A DNA stretch of 64,000 nt from Panax quinquefolius (lineage: Eukaryota > Streptophyta > Magnoliopsida > Apiales > Araliaceae), in the NCBI GenBank assembly GCA_020205615.1, contig CM035160.1, positions 6,674,437 to 6,738,436 of the forward strand, read 5' to 3'. The notes beneath the pieces were generated by a model that ran no database searches, had not been told where the DNA came from, and worked only from the letters and a program-made list of their open reading frames with translations. Positions 1 to 10,767 of this stretch are shown piece by piece. Position 1 is the stretch's first letter; each line of letters starts with the position of its first letter. The translations under genes were made by a program, and so were the position numbers.

Positions 1-2101
1 CCATTATCGGATCAATAATTCATATTATTTGAATAATATTATTAGATAACATTATTGGCAATGTCTAGAAAGTTACATCTAAGGAGAGGTTTGGTCACCT
101 AATTGCGGCCAAGATGAGAGAGATCCTTATTGGAAAGCCCTCTTTCACAGGGAGCGGCTGGTTGTTATAATTGTGATTACATAATATTATTTGTGAATAA
201 TTAATTATTGATTCATATGATAAAGAAATATTTATTTTATGTGGATATAAATGATGGATTTATTTATGTGGTTATAAATGAAGAAATTATTGTTGAGGTG
301 TTTTATCGGTATTTTATCAGTTGGAGGTATTAAAAATTAAATCGGGGGTTTTGAGATATATTGCGGGGTTATAATTTTAATCCGGACCGTTGGATTGTGG
401 TAATTTTGGGTATGTTATACATACATAAGTTGAGTATATGTCCACAAATTTTGAGCCGTTAAAATGCACGAATGATTTGTTATGAATTTTAAGAGGTGTT
501 ACTGATTAGGAAATTAGGGTTATAATTGATTTTGGTGGAAAATTCTAGAATTGAGTGGGCCCCACTTGTGGTTGGTGAAGAAATGTGCTGAATTTTATTT
601 CAAATGTGGTGGGTGGCAATAGTAGCGGTAAAGCCATCGGTGCTTGGTCAATCTGCCTTGGCAATTAACGTTTTCTATAAATAGAAATTTAAGTTAGAAT
701 TGAAAATCACACGAAAAACAAAGTTTTCTCTTTCTCTCTATATTATTGAGGCGTATTTTGTGAGTATTTAGATACTTTGAGAGTTCTTTGTTGATCTGAG
801 TTTCATTCGAAGATCACTTGAGACCTTCCTTACGAAATCTTGATTCTTTGAGGTAAGGGATATTTTTTTTTTTCAGTAATGATATTATTTCTTGATATCA
901 TTATCTTTGAAATATTGGTTGGTACTTTTATCAAATTTGGAACTTTTTCATGTCGGGGTTACTTATTCATGAGTTACTATTCACGAGTTACTATTCATGA
1001 GTTCTTATTCACGATTCTTATTCACGAGTACTATTCACGAAGCGTGAAAATGTTTTTGTGAAATTTCTATCTTTTGGTGTGAGTTCTTATTCACGATATC
1101 GGCCTTATTCACGTATCTGACACTATTCATATTCAAAAAATAAAATTTCTTCTTTTTGTCCAAAACATCTATTCGGATACTAGCTTTGATTGTATCCATG
1201 TTTTGATCATTCTTGAATTTTACACCACTTATGATTATTTTGAGGTATTTTGAACATGGATAAAACAAAGTACGAATCCTTAATCCTTAATCCTTGTCAT
1301 TTTGTTTCCTTTGGATTCGTTCTTTAAAAATATTTTCATCATCCTCGGTCTTAAATGATGATATTATTGAATATCTTTGGCACATGGTGCAAAGATGAAT
1401 GATTTCTGAAGAATATCTTTGGCTGTAGTGCAAGATGAGCAGTGTTGAGATGAACATGGCCATTGATTAATATCTTTGGCTGTGAGTGCAAAGATGAGCA
1501 GTGTTTAAATGAACATGACCAGTGATGAATATCTTTGGCACAGTAGTGCAAAGATGAATATTTGATTCAGAGATGTTTATGGATTGATGTTACGAGGGAT
1601 AAAAGATGAGCGATGAACTTTTAAATTCATATATAGAAGATAGTAGTTTGCATTCTCTACTTAACTCTTACAATGAATTATTACTTCCATTATGAATATT
1701 GATTTAAAATTTGTTTATCTATTGTATTCTATTAAATTTTTCCTGTTGAAGACTAACGATAATTTGTTGTATATTATCTTAGTCGTAATATTCTTCTTGA
1801 GCTAGTTGAGCTCACCACTTTTCTTTTGTTCCATTCTTCTCGGGGAGGCGAGAATATAAGCGATGCAAGTCGGGGTATGGAATGAAGGTTTTAGAAAGGA
1901 TTGTTTAGTAGTCCTCACCATTTTGTAAAATAATGTATCGATAAATGTGATGAGGATTTATTTGAGTATAGATATTATACAGAAGATAATATTTGTATTT
2001 AAACTCACGAGTTTCTTGTTGTAGTAATAAAGTTGTAGTTGTTTACGTACCATGTATTGTGACTTTCGAGAATGGGTGATGTATACCTATTTTGGGCGTC
2101 A
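1..2101 (+). mobile_element. LTR-A, 5' LTR of element E1 (left end outside window)
   Basis: This is the distal part of a Ty3/Gypsy LTR, cut by the window edge. Its text recurs at about 10182, 11308, 19137 and 20240 and, inverted, before 8940. It ends in GGGCGTCA at 2101 and is followed directly by a primer-binding-like site. It holds a TATA-like box (675-684), a 12-bp minisatellite of TTACTATTCATGAG type at about 957-1040, and about 60-bp repeats around 1360-1560. Unlike the LTR at 9604 it carries no nested LTR at the GGGCCCCACTTGT site (about 560). Confidence 0.85.
675..684 (+). promoter_or_regulatory. TATA box of LTR-A
   Basis: The sequence CTATAAATAG lies mid-LTR and recurs at the same place in the other LTR-A copies (for example near 11985 and 13626). 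It is the likely core promoter for retroelement transcription. The assignment rests on motif and position only. Confidence 0.5.
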
Positions 2102-2105
2102 CGGT

Positions 2106-2116
2106 TGGTATCGAGC
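2106..2116 (+). other. Primer-binding site of E1 (tRNA-iMet type, one base short)
   Basis: TGGTATCGAGC lies 4 bases after the LTR end. The usual plant initiator-Met PBS is TGGTATCAGAGC, so one A is missing. The same shortened form occurs on the minus strand at 6781-6791 and 16394-16404. Confidence 0.7.
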
Positions 2117-2270
2117 TTAGGGATATGATCTCTGGCGGAGATCGGGAAATAGAACTAGGAGGGAGAGCAGAGTAAATCCTTGGCTAGTGTGTCTACTAGC
2201 TTATTTGTTAGTTGGTCGATATATAGGGATATTATGTGATATATTGATTTCCTTAATTAACCTTTGTTTT

Positions 2271-3480
2271 ATGGCGGTATTTGAGAATGTCGTTGAGAAT
2301 ATTAATAGTGGAGTAAATGAGGCCAAGTGGAGATGCTGTGTCTTTACCAGCGAGGAGAAACGTCTGACAGTGGCAATGTTCCTCCTGAGCAACACCACCT
2401 GGCGAGATGATGAGCGAGGGATGTTTAGAAGCTTTTTGCGGTTCATGCAAAATCGAACGAGGAGACTACGTGTTCAAAATCTGAGGAGAAATGATAGCAA
2501 TTCACGGGTTGTCCACGACCAAGCGATTCGAAGTTGGGACCACCGAATTTAAGAAAGCGGATCCGATCATGCGGCGGAAACATGGGTCGAACAAATTACA
2601 AGATATTCGATGTCTTGGGATGCGGAGAAACGAAGGTTCCATTCGCCACCTTTATGTTAAAGTGGCGAAGCGAGACTCTTTGGTGGGAGTGCGTGAGCGT
2701 ACCCATCGGTACGCTTTTCGGCATGTCTTTGGGAGGCGTTTGAGAGACTATTTAATGACAAATACTTTCACGAAAGTGTTAAATCGTATGAAGGAAGTGG
2801 AGTTCATCGATTAGAAGCAAAACAACAATGGCGGTGTCTCGATGCGAGGCAAAGTTTGCGAGTTATCGAGTTTGCACCTCATTTGGTGGAGAATGAGGAG
2901 CGTATGTGCGGATGTTTCTTAGAGGTTTGAAACGGCGTCGTCGATTATCTCATTTCTCATAAACTTTCTCTTTATTCGGATGTTGTAAGCAGGGGCTCAA
3001 TTATTAGGCGAGATAACGAAATGCACGGTCGGCGAGGACCATAACGAGGATCGTGCAGGAGATAGCGATCAGCGAATAATGATAACTGCGGAGAAAAGCG
3101 AGAGCCAGATGAGAAGCGGTAACCACTACGGTGGTAATCATAGTCGTGAAAAGCGAAGAAAGCGAGTCGGGAGAGATTTTAAAGAGGAGATTTATACAAC
3201 GACTATGTGAAGGCGGCGGTCTTGGCGACAAGCGGTTCTAAGGGAGGAGAAGCGACCACCGGTCAAAGTATCTTCTGAATCGCGGAAAAGGGACATATCG
3301 GTCAAGCGCCCTGACAATAGTTCAAGGTATCTATAGTTGTGAAAAGGAAGGACATATCGCTTCGAGATTATGCGATATCAAAACCAGTCAGGCGAATGGT
3401 GACTCGAAAGGATGTCCCAAAAAAGTCAAAGTCAGCGGTTCTTGGAAGAAGCGTTTGTCGTGGCCGGTCAAAATCTGAGG
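2271..3480 (+). pseudogene. gag remnant of Ty3/Gypsy element E1
   Basis: A decayed gag begins at the ATG at 2271 (MAVFENVVENINSG). Typical plant Gypsy gag stretches follow in shifting frames, including LGCGETKVPFATFML (2620s-2660s) and VNRMKEVEFID-like text ending at 2814. A CCHC-type zinc knuckle core (CEKEGHIASRLC) sits at about 3335-3375. Frame changes and stops interrupt it throughout, so no full-length product is possible. The same gag appears inverted at 5480-6640. The family normally makes the capsid/nucleocapsid of the virus-like particle. Confidence 0.75.
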
Positions 3481-3489
3481 AACGACGAA

Positions 3490-4200
3490 GTTAACGCAGG
3501 TTAGTTAATTATAAATTCTTGCAAAGTTTATACCTTACTAGATCTGGGTTATACCCATTCTTTTATCTCTTCACTTTGCGCTCAGCGTTTGAACTTGACT
3601 ACGGAGAAATTAGACTTTAACTTTTTTATGGAGACTCAGTTGGGAAGAAACTTTCATTACATCCGTTGTTAAAAAATCTTGCTTGATTGAGTTGGCCTTA
3701 TCACATTACACATTAACCTTATTTATAGAGATATTTGCTTTTGATGTGATTTTAAGGTTAACTACTCATCATACCAAAATTGATTGTTTTAAATAAGGTT
3801 GTTGTTTTCATATTCCTAAGCAACACATTATTAGAATTCAAGCAATCAAACCATTGTAATCAAACATTTTCATATCAAGCCATGAAGTCGTTCGTTTATT
3901 ACGGATGTCAAGTTTTCTTAGTCCATGTTATGGATTTGAATAAAGACACGTCGATTTGATTAATATTCTTGTTGTTATCGATTTTTCTGACGTATTTTCG
4001 GAAGAATTTCTTGAAACACTCCCGAAGCGATATTAAATTTTGTATCGACTTTGAACCCAGTCTGAAAACTCATTTCTAAAATCTCATATCGAATGGCTCT
4101 ATTGAACTTGAGTTAAAAATTCAACTATAAATTTGATACATAAGCCTTTATCTTGTGACTTCCTTTGTGGAATTCACTAAGCGGAACTCAAGGGTGATTG
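3490..4200 (+). pseudogene. Protease-region remnant of E1
   Basis: This follows gag on the plus strand. The frame around 3510-3600 reads LLDLGYTHSFISSL, matching the aspartic protease active-site stretch D-S/T-G-A-T-H-S-F-I of Gypsy pol, with the central residues altered. It continues through protease-RT linker sequence and stops matching at about 4200, where minus-strand pol sequence begins. It is frameshifted and non-functional. A mirror copy lies at 4690-5400 on the minus strand. Confidence 0.65.
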
Positions 4201-4211
4201 GTTTGAAGCGA

Positions 4212-4690
4212 CTTTAACTTTGTCGATTAAAGTCGATTATACTCGTATATCATCAAGTGGGTACCTAGAGTTTTCATCTCCTTCTATTATTTGTAAATTA
4301 TCTGAAATTAGTCTTTGACAATATCGTATTCTTGTATATCGATCTTACCTACTCGACACGTCATTACCACGTTAAACTTTTCCGGGATGGCGTGGTGAGA
4401 ACATGTCTTTGAAATGAGTCTCTCTTGAGTTCTTGAAGCTCTTCCCATTCCTTGCTCCATTCGAATTTTGTATCTCTACTGAGTCATTCGTTAATGGAAT
4501 AGCGATTCGAGAGTATCCTTCAACGAATCTCAGATAATAACCAACTAAACTGAAAGCTACCTATTTTAGATTCTTGACTTAGGTTGCTCTCAATTTATGA
4601 CTTCATATCCCATCTTGGATAGACGTCCACAATGACACCTATCGATTTACTATCGCGCGAATATGGCGTCCCTACGGAGAGTAAAGCTTA
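4212..4690 (-). pseudogene. RT/RNase H fragments of inverted element E2
   Basis: Read on the minus strand, 4390-4640 parallels the RT C-terminal region seen again at 62395-62640, and 4212-4290 parallels 61870-61945 near the RNase H/H2C2 boundary. The segments between are missing, so this is an internally deleted pol end that abuts E1 protease sequence at about 4200. Coding capacity is lost. Confidence 0.55.
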
Positions 4691-5450
4691 GGTGAATTCC
4701 TGAAAAGGAAGTCCACAAGATAAAGGCTCGGTACCAAATTCTATAGTTGAATTTTAACTCCACGAAGTTGATAGGAGCCATTCGATATGAGATTTTAGAA
4801 ATGAGTTTTGTCATCTGGGGTTCAAAGTCGATACAAAATTTAATATCGATCTTTGGGAGTAAGCGATAAATTCTTGAAATACGTCGGGAAAATCAATAAC
4901 AACAAAATATTATTCAAATCGGCGATGTCTTTATTCAATCCATAACATGGACTAAGAAAACTTGACATCAGTAATAAGCGAATGACTTCGTGACTTCGAT
5001 ATGAAAATGTTTGACTACTGATGGTTTGATAGCTTGAGTTCGAATAACGAGGTTGCTTAGGAATATGAAAACTAACAACCTTACAAAAGCAATCAATTTG
5101 GCGTGATGAGTGAGTTAACGAATCGATCCTAAAAATCACATCAAAAGCAAATATCTCAATAGAAATAAGGTTAACGAGGTAATGTGATAGTGCAAACTGA
5201 ATCAAACAAGATTTCTAAACAACGGATGTAATGAAAGTTTCTCTAACGGATTCTCCATAAATAGGTCAAAGTCTAATTTCTCCTGTAGTCAAGTTCAAAC
5301 GCGTTGGCAAGTGCCGAGAGATAAAAGAATGGGTAAAGGTATCTTCAGTAAGGTATAAACTTACGCAAGAATTTATAATTAACTAACCCGTCTTAACCGT
5401 TCGGGTTCCTCGCATTTTATCGGTCACAACAAACGCTCTTCGAAGAATTG
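4690..5450 (-). pseudogene. Protease-region remnant of E2
   Basis: The minus-strand frame at 4840-5205 encodes stretches such as IEIFAFDVIFRID and VSFHIPKQPR, the protease-to-RT linker of Gypsy pol. It is the inverted counterpart of 3490-4200 in E1. Stops and frame changes are frequent and no intact protease active site is visible. Confidence 0.6.
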
Positions 5451-5479
5451 ACTTTGACTTTTTGGAACGGTCTTTTGAG

Positions 5480-6640
5480 TCGCCGTCCCATTGAACTAGG
5501 TTTATTCTCTCGTCATATCTCGGCGATATGTCCTTCTTTTCCCACATTATAAGCATACCTTAAAACTGTTGTGGGCGCGGTTTGGGGTGATATGTCCTCT
5601 TTCCACATTTGTAACATCGACTCGGCCAGAGTGGTTTTCCTCCTCCTTGGAACCCGATTGCCCTTGGCCAGCGTCTTCAACGTAATTAGTTGTTGAATCT
5701 CCTCTTTTAAAATCTCCTCCCACTTCGCTTCTTCTATTTTCATGGCCACGATTACCACCGAGTGGTTCTGCCTTTGTCAAGTATTCTTTCTCCATTGGTT
5801 ATCGTTATTCGATGGCTAGCTTCTTGAATATGATCCACGGTTATGGTCCTCGGTTGAGCGTACTTTCGTTATCTCGCTTCTAACAATCGAGCCTTGCATT
5901 GACAACTTGTCTGAATAGAAAAAATTTATGAGAAATGAGATCTTGGCGTATGTCGGGTTTGAAACCTCTCGAAACATCCTCGTCATACGTTCCTCATTTC
6001 TCCACCAAATGAGGTGCGAACCTGGATAACTCATGAACTTACATCCTCGTCTTTGGGACAAATCGTGTTATTCTCTTTCTGGTCTAATAAACTCCACTCT
6101 TCCTTCCGTACGCACGAATACTTTCGAAAAATCTTGTCATTGAACTGCTTCTGAAACGTCTCCCATGTACGTCTTGATCTTGTTTGGATGGATACGCTTC
6201 ACAGATTCCCACCGATGTCTGCCATACGGAACATAAAGGTGGCGAATGGAACTTCTGTTCTCAGATCGTCCAAGACATCGAATATCTTGGTAATTTGCTT
6301 GACCCGTGTTTCATACGTAATCGGATCTGGCTTTCCCTTAAATTACGTGGTCCCAACTCATTGAATCTTGCTTGGTGACCACCACCCGTGAATTGCTATC
6401 ATCTCTCCTCGTATTTGAACACGAGTCTCCTCGTGCGATTTTGCATGAACCGCAAAAAGCTTACTAAACATCCCCTGGTTCATCATCTGCTTTCGGTGGT
6501 ATTGTTCACGGAGGAACATTGCCACTGTTGCACGTTCTCCTCGTTGGTAAAATGCGAGACATCTCCACGGTCTCATTTACTCCATTTGTTAATATTCTCG
6601 ATCGACATTCTCAAATCTTTATCGTAAAATAAGGGTTAAT
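5480..6640 (-). pseudogene. gag remnant of E2
   Basis: This is a minus-strand gag in pieces. The N-terminal part (6358-6576) reads GERATVAMFL and AVHAKSHEETRVQIRGEMIAIH. The central part (5816-6061) includes SYPGSHLIWWRNEERMTRMF, corresponding to the conserved FAPHLVENEERRMRMF block. The knuckle region (5513-5758) includes AYNVGKEGHIAEI. It is frameshifted many times. It mirrors E1 gag and is repeated after the N gap at 15808-16280. Confidence 0.7.
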
Positions 6641-6780
6641 TAAGAAATCAATATATCACATAATATCCTATATCTTGACCAACTAACAAATAAGCTTAGG
6701 TAGGACACCTTAGAAAGGATTTACTTCGTCTCTCCCTCTGGATTACATTCCCGATCTCCGCCAGGAGATCATATCACTAA

Positions 6781-6791
6781 GCTCGATACCA
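6781..6791 (-). other. Primer-binding site of E2
   Basis: On the minus strand TGGTATCGAGC directly follows the LTR end (TGGCGCCCC on plus at 6793). It has the same one-base shortening as the E1 site. Confidence 0.65.
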
Positions 6792-6792
6792 G

Positions 6793-9473
6793 TGGCGCCC
6801 CAAAATAGGTATACCTGACACCCGTTCAGTCGCGAATACATGAGTACAAGCGAACAAACTCTGACTTCAATAATCTGAATGTCGTGTGAAATACGACAAT
6901 ATATCTTGTGAGTTTAAATATAATATTGTCTTACAGAGCAATATCCACACGCAAATAAATCCTCATCATAATTATTGATACATTATTTTACAAAATGGTG
7001 AGGGACTCTTAAACAACTCTCTCTAGAACCTTCGTTCCATTACCCACTAGTACTTTCATACATTACTCGCCTCACGAGAAGAAAAATGGAACAACAAGGA
7101 AAAGGTTGAGCTTCAACTAGCCCGATAAAGAATATTATGACTAAGATAATATACAACAAATTATCGTTAGTCTCCAACAGGAAAAATCGATAGAATACTG
7201 ATAAACTGACAAGTTTGAGATCAATATTGGCATAATGAAAATAATAATTCATAGAAGAGTTACGTAGAAATGAAATCTACTATAATCTATGAATTTAACG
7301 GTCCATCATCGATATTTTATCCTGTAACATCAATCAATATTAAATCTCGAATCAAATATTCATCTTTTGCACTCTGAGCCGAAGATATTCATCAATCGAT
7401 CATGTTAATCTCAACACTGTTCATCTTTGCACTAAAGGCCAAAGATATTCATCGATCGGTCATGTTCATTTAAACACATTCGTCTTTTGCATTCTGGTGC
7501 CGAAGATATTCTTGATCAATCATTCATCTTTTCACCATGGGCGAAGATATTCAATAATATCATCATTTAAGGCGAGGATGATGAAAAATATTTTAAAAGA
7601 GCGAATCCGATTGAAACAAAATGTGAAGGATTAAGGATTAATGATTAAGTACTTTGTTTTATCCATGTCGAACAATACCTCAAAATAATCATAGTGGTGT
7701 AAAATTCAAGAATGATCAAAACATGGATCTGATCAAAGTTAGTATCCGAAATAGATATTTTTGACCGAAAAGAAGAAATTTTATTTTTCGATTGAATAGT
7801 CTTAGTGTCATGAATAGTCTTGAGTATCGTGAATAGTGTCATTATCGTGAATAAGAACTCAAACACGCAAAAGATAGAAATTCCACAAAAAACATTTTCA
7901 CGACTTACGTGAATAGTCTTTCGTGAATAATGTAGCTTTCGTGAATAATAACTTTCGTGAATAGTAACTCGTGAATAAGTAACTCATGAATAAGAACCCC
8001 GACATGAAAAAGTTCCAAATTTGATAAAACTTCGGATCGACATTTCGGTAATGATATTGAAGAAATAATATCATTCTGAAAAAAAATAATATCCACTTAC
8101 CTCGAAGGACAAGATGCTTACAGTTGAAAGCACTTGGGATATAGTCTTTGAAGGGAACTTTACCGGTTTAACAATACTCAAAGTATAATCAAAATACTCA
8201 CAAAATACACCGATAATATAGAGAGAGAAGAAAACTTGTTTACGGTGTGATTTTCAATTCTAACTTAGCCCTACTATTTATAGGAAAATGTTAGCCGGAA
8301 GGCGAGACTTGACTGCTTACGATGGCTTTACACCTACTATTGCCACCCACCACATTTGAAATAAAATTCAGCACATTTCTTCACCAACCACAAGTGGGGC
8401 CCTCAATTCTAGAATTTTCCACCAAAATCAATTATAAACCTAATTTCAGAATCGACACCTCTTAAAATTCACAACAAATCATTAGGTGCATTTTAGCGGT
8501 TCAAAATTTGTGGACATATACTCAAACTTATGTATGTATAACATATCCAAAAATTACAACGATCCAGCGGTCGGATTAAAAATTATAACCTCATGATATA
8601 TCTGAAACCCCGATTTGATTTTAATACCTCGAATCCGATAAAATCTTGATAAAACACCTCAATGATAATTTCTTCATTTATAACCACATAAATAAATCCA
8701 TCATTTATATCCACATAAAATAAATATTTCCTTATCATATGAATCAATAATTAATTATTCACGAAATAATACGAATCACATTTATAACGACCGGTACATT
8801 CCCGGAAAGAGGGCTTTCGATAAAATTTCTTCTTCTTTATGGCTATGATTAGGTGACCAAACCTCTCCTTGAAGCGAACTTTCTGGACATTGCCAATAAT
8901 GTTATCTAATAATATTATTCAAATAATATGAATTATTGATCGATAATGAAAATCTTGTGCGATGACAATTATTGAACAACGATAATATAAAATATCAGCG
9001 ACAATTATTGAATCAATAAAATAAAATCTTTGAGCGATAACTACGTGAAAATTATTGAGTAGTGCCTTCTTACGTGGGATCAATAATTCAACAATCATGC
9101 GTACAGGTGTCTTCTTTGTGCTGACCCGCGCATATTCTTGTATTTTAACCATAGGTATTCCAGATCTTACTTGGTAACAACTTCATAGTTATTTTAACTT
9201 GACTTATATTTGTCGTTTTCTTCATCCGATCGCTTTTTAGTTATGGGGCCCACACGCCATTTGTAGTAAGTCATGCGAATATTCCCAAGCGATGCTGAAT
9301 ATTCCATGACGAAACGAATATTCCCAAACAATGATGAATATTTTATAACCACTTGCTTATTTTGAAATATTTAGCATTTTACCCATAATTAACCATTAAT
9401 CAAATCCACCCTTACTATTTCAAAATAATAAATAAAGGAAATTCCTTTTATTTAAAAAATTTGGGGTCTTCTG
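6793..9473 (-). mobile_element. LTR-A, 5' LTR of inverted element E2
   Basis: This is a complete LTR-A in minus orientation, about 2.68 kb. Its left end on plus is TGGCGCCCCAAAATAGG, the terminus next to the PBS. Its right end is GGGGTCTTCTG, a variant of GGTCTTACA, the reverse of the family start TGTAAGACC. It includes the TTCGTGAATAGTAACTC minisatellite (about 7900-8000) and the reversed AAAGATATTCATC repeats (about 7370-7560). Confidence 0.8.
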
Positions 9474-9603
9474 AAATCATCTTATAGAAAATGACTTGGG
9501 AATTGGAAGCGAAATGAAAGCGAGGTATCCTCACCTTTCGAAACACACCGAGTATGCGTCGTCGATTCGAGATTACTAGGCGAAATTTCATAAGGAGGGA
9601 GGT
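9474..9603 (+). mobile_element. 3' end of E1 internal region with polypurine tract
   Basis: The block AAATGACTTGGGAATTGGAA-like through CGAAATTTCATAAGGAGGGA parallels the minus-strand sequence at 60450-60570 next to another 3' LTR. The polypurine tract AAGGAGGGAGG (9593-9602) directly precedes the LTR start TGTAAGACC at 9604. This fixes the downstream LTR as a 3' LTR in plus orientation. Confidence 0.75.
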
Positions 9604-10767
9604 TGTAAGACCGAAAATTTTTAAATAAAAGGAATTTCCTTTATTTATTATTTTGAAATAGTAAGGGTTGATTTGATTAATGTGGATAGTTAAGGGTTAA
9701 ATCATGTAAATATTTCAAAATAAGCGAGTGGTTATGAAATATTCATTCGTAATAGGAATATTACGTTTGGTGGTGGAATATTAAATCTTGTCGAGAATAT
9801 TCGTTTGGTGGTGGAATATTACGTCTTTGTCGGGGAATATTAAATGCGTGCTGCCATAGGCGCCATGTGTGGAGCCCATAACTTGAGAAGCGATTGGATG
9901 AGGAAAGCGACAAAGTTTGGGTGGTTATAAATAACTTGGCGTGGTTATTCACGAATTAAAATTTGTTGGAATACGGTGGTTAAAATCTGATGTCTGGCGT
10001 GGTTGCCAGCGATAGCTTTGCACGTATTGCAGATATTGTTGAATTATTGATCCTTTACGTGAAAGGCCTTTACTCAATAATTTTCACGGTGAATTCTTGT
10101 TGATATTTTATTTTATTGATTGATAATTGTTGCGTTGATATTTTATATTATTATTGTTTGATAATTGTCACCGCGATATTTCCCATTATCGGATCGATAA
10201 TTCATATTATTTGAATAATATTATTAGATAACATTATTGGCAATGTACAGAAAGTTACATCTAGGAGAGGTTTGGTCACTAATTTGCGGCGCCCGATGAG
10301 ATAGATCCTTGTTAGAAAGCCCTGCTTTCTGACAGGAGCGACTGGTTGTCGTAATTGTGATTACGTAATATTATTTGTGAATAATTAATTATTGATTCAT
10401 ATGATAAAAGAAATATTTATTTTATGTGGATATAAATGATGGATTTATTTATGTGGTTATAAATGAAGAAATTATTGTTGAGGTGTTTTATCGGTATTTT
10501 ATCAGTTAAGAGGTATTAAAAATTAAATCGGGGATTTTGAGATATATTAAGAGGGGTTATAATTTTTAATCAAAGACAAATAGTTGGATTATGGTAATTT
10601 TTGGGTATGTTATACATACATAAGTTGAGTATATGTCCACAAATTTTGAGCAGAATTAAAAATCTTGCGAATGATTTGTTATGAATTTTAAGAGGTTATA
10701 CGATTAGAAATTAGGGTTATAATTGATTTTGGTGGAAAATTCTATAATTGAGTGGGCCCCCACTTGT

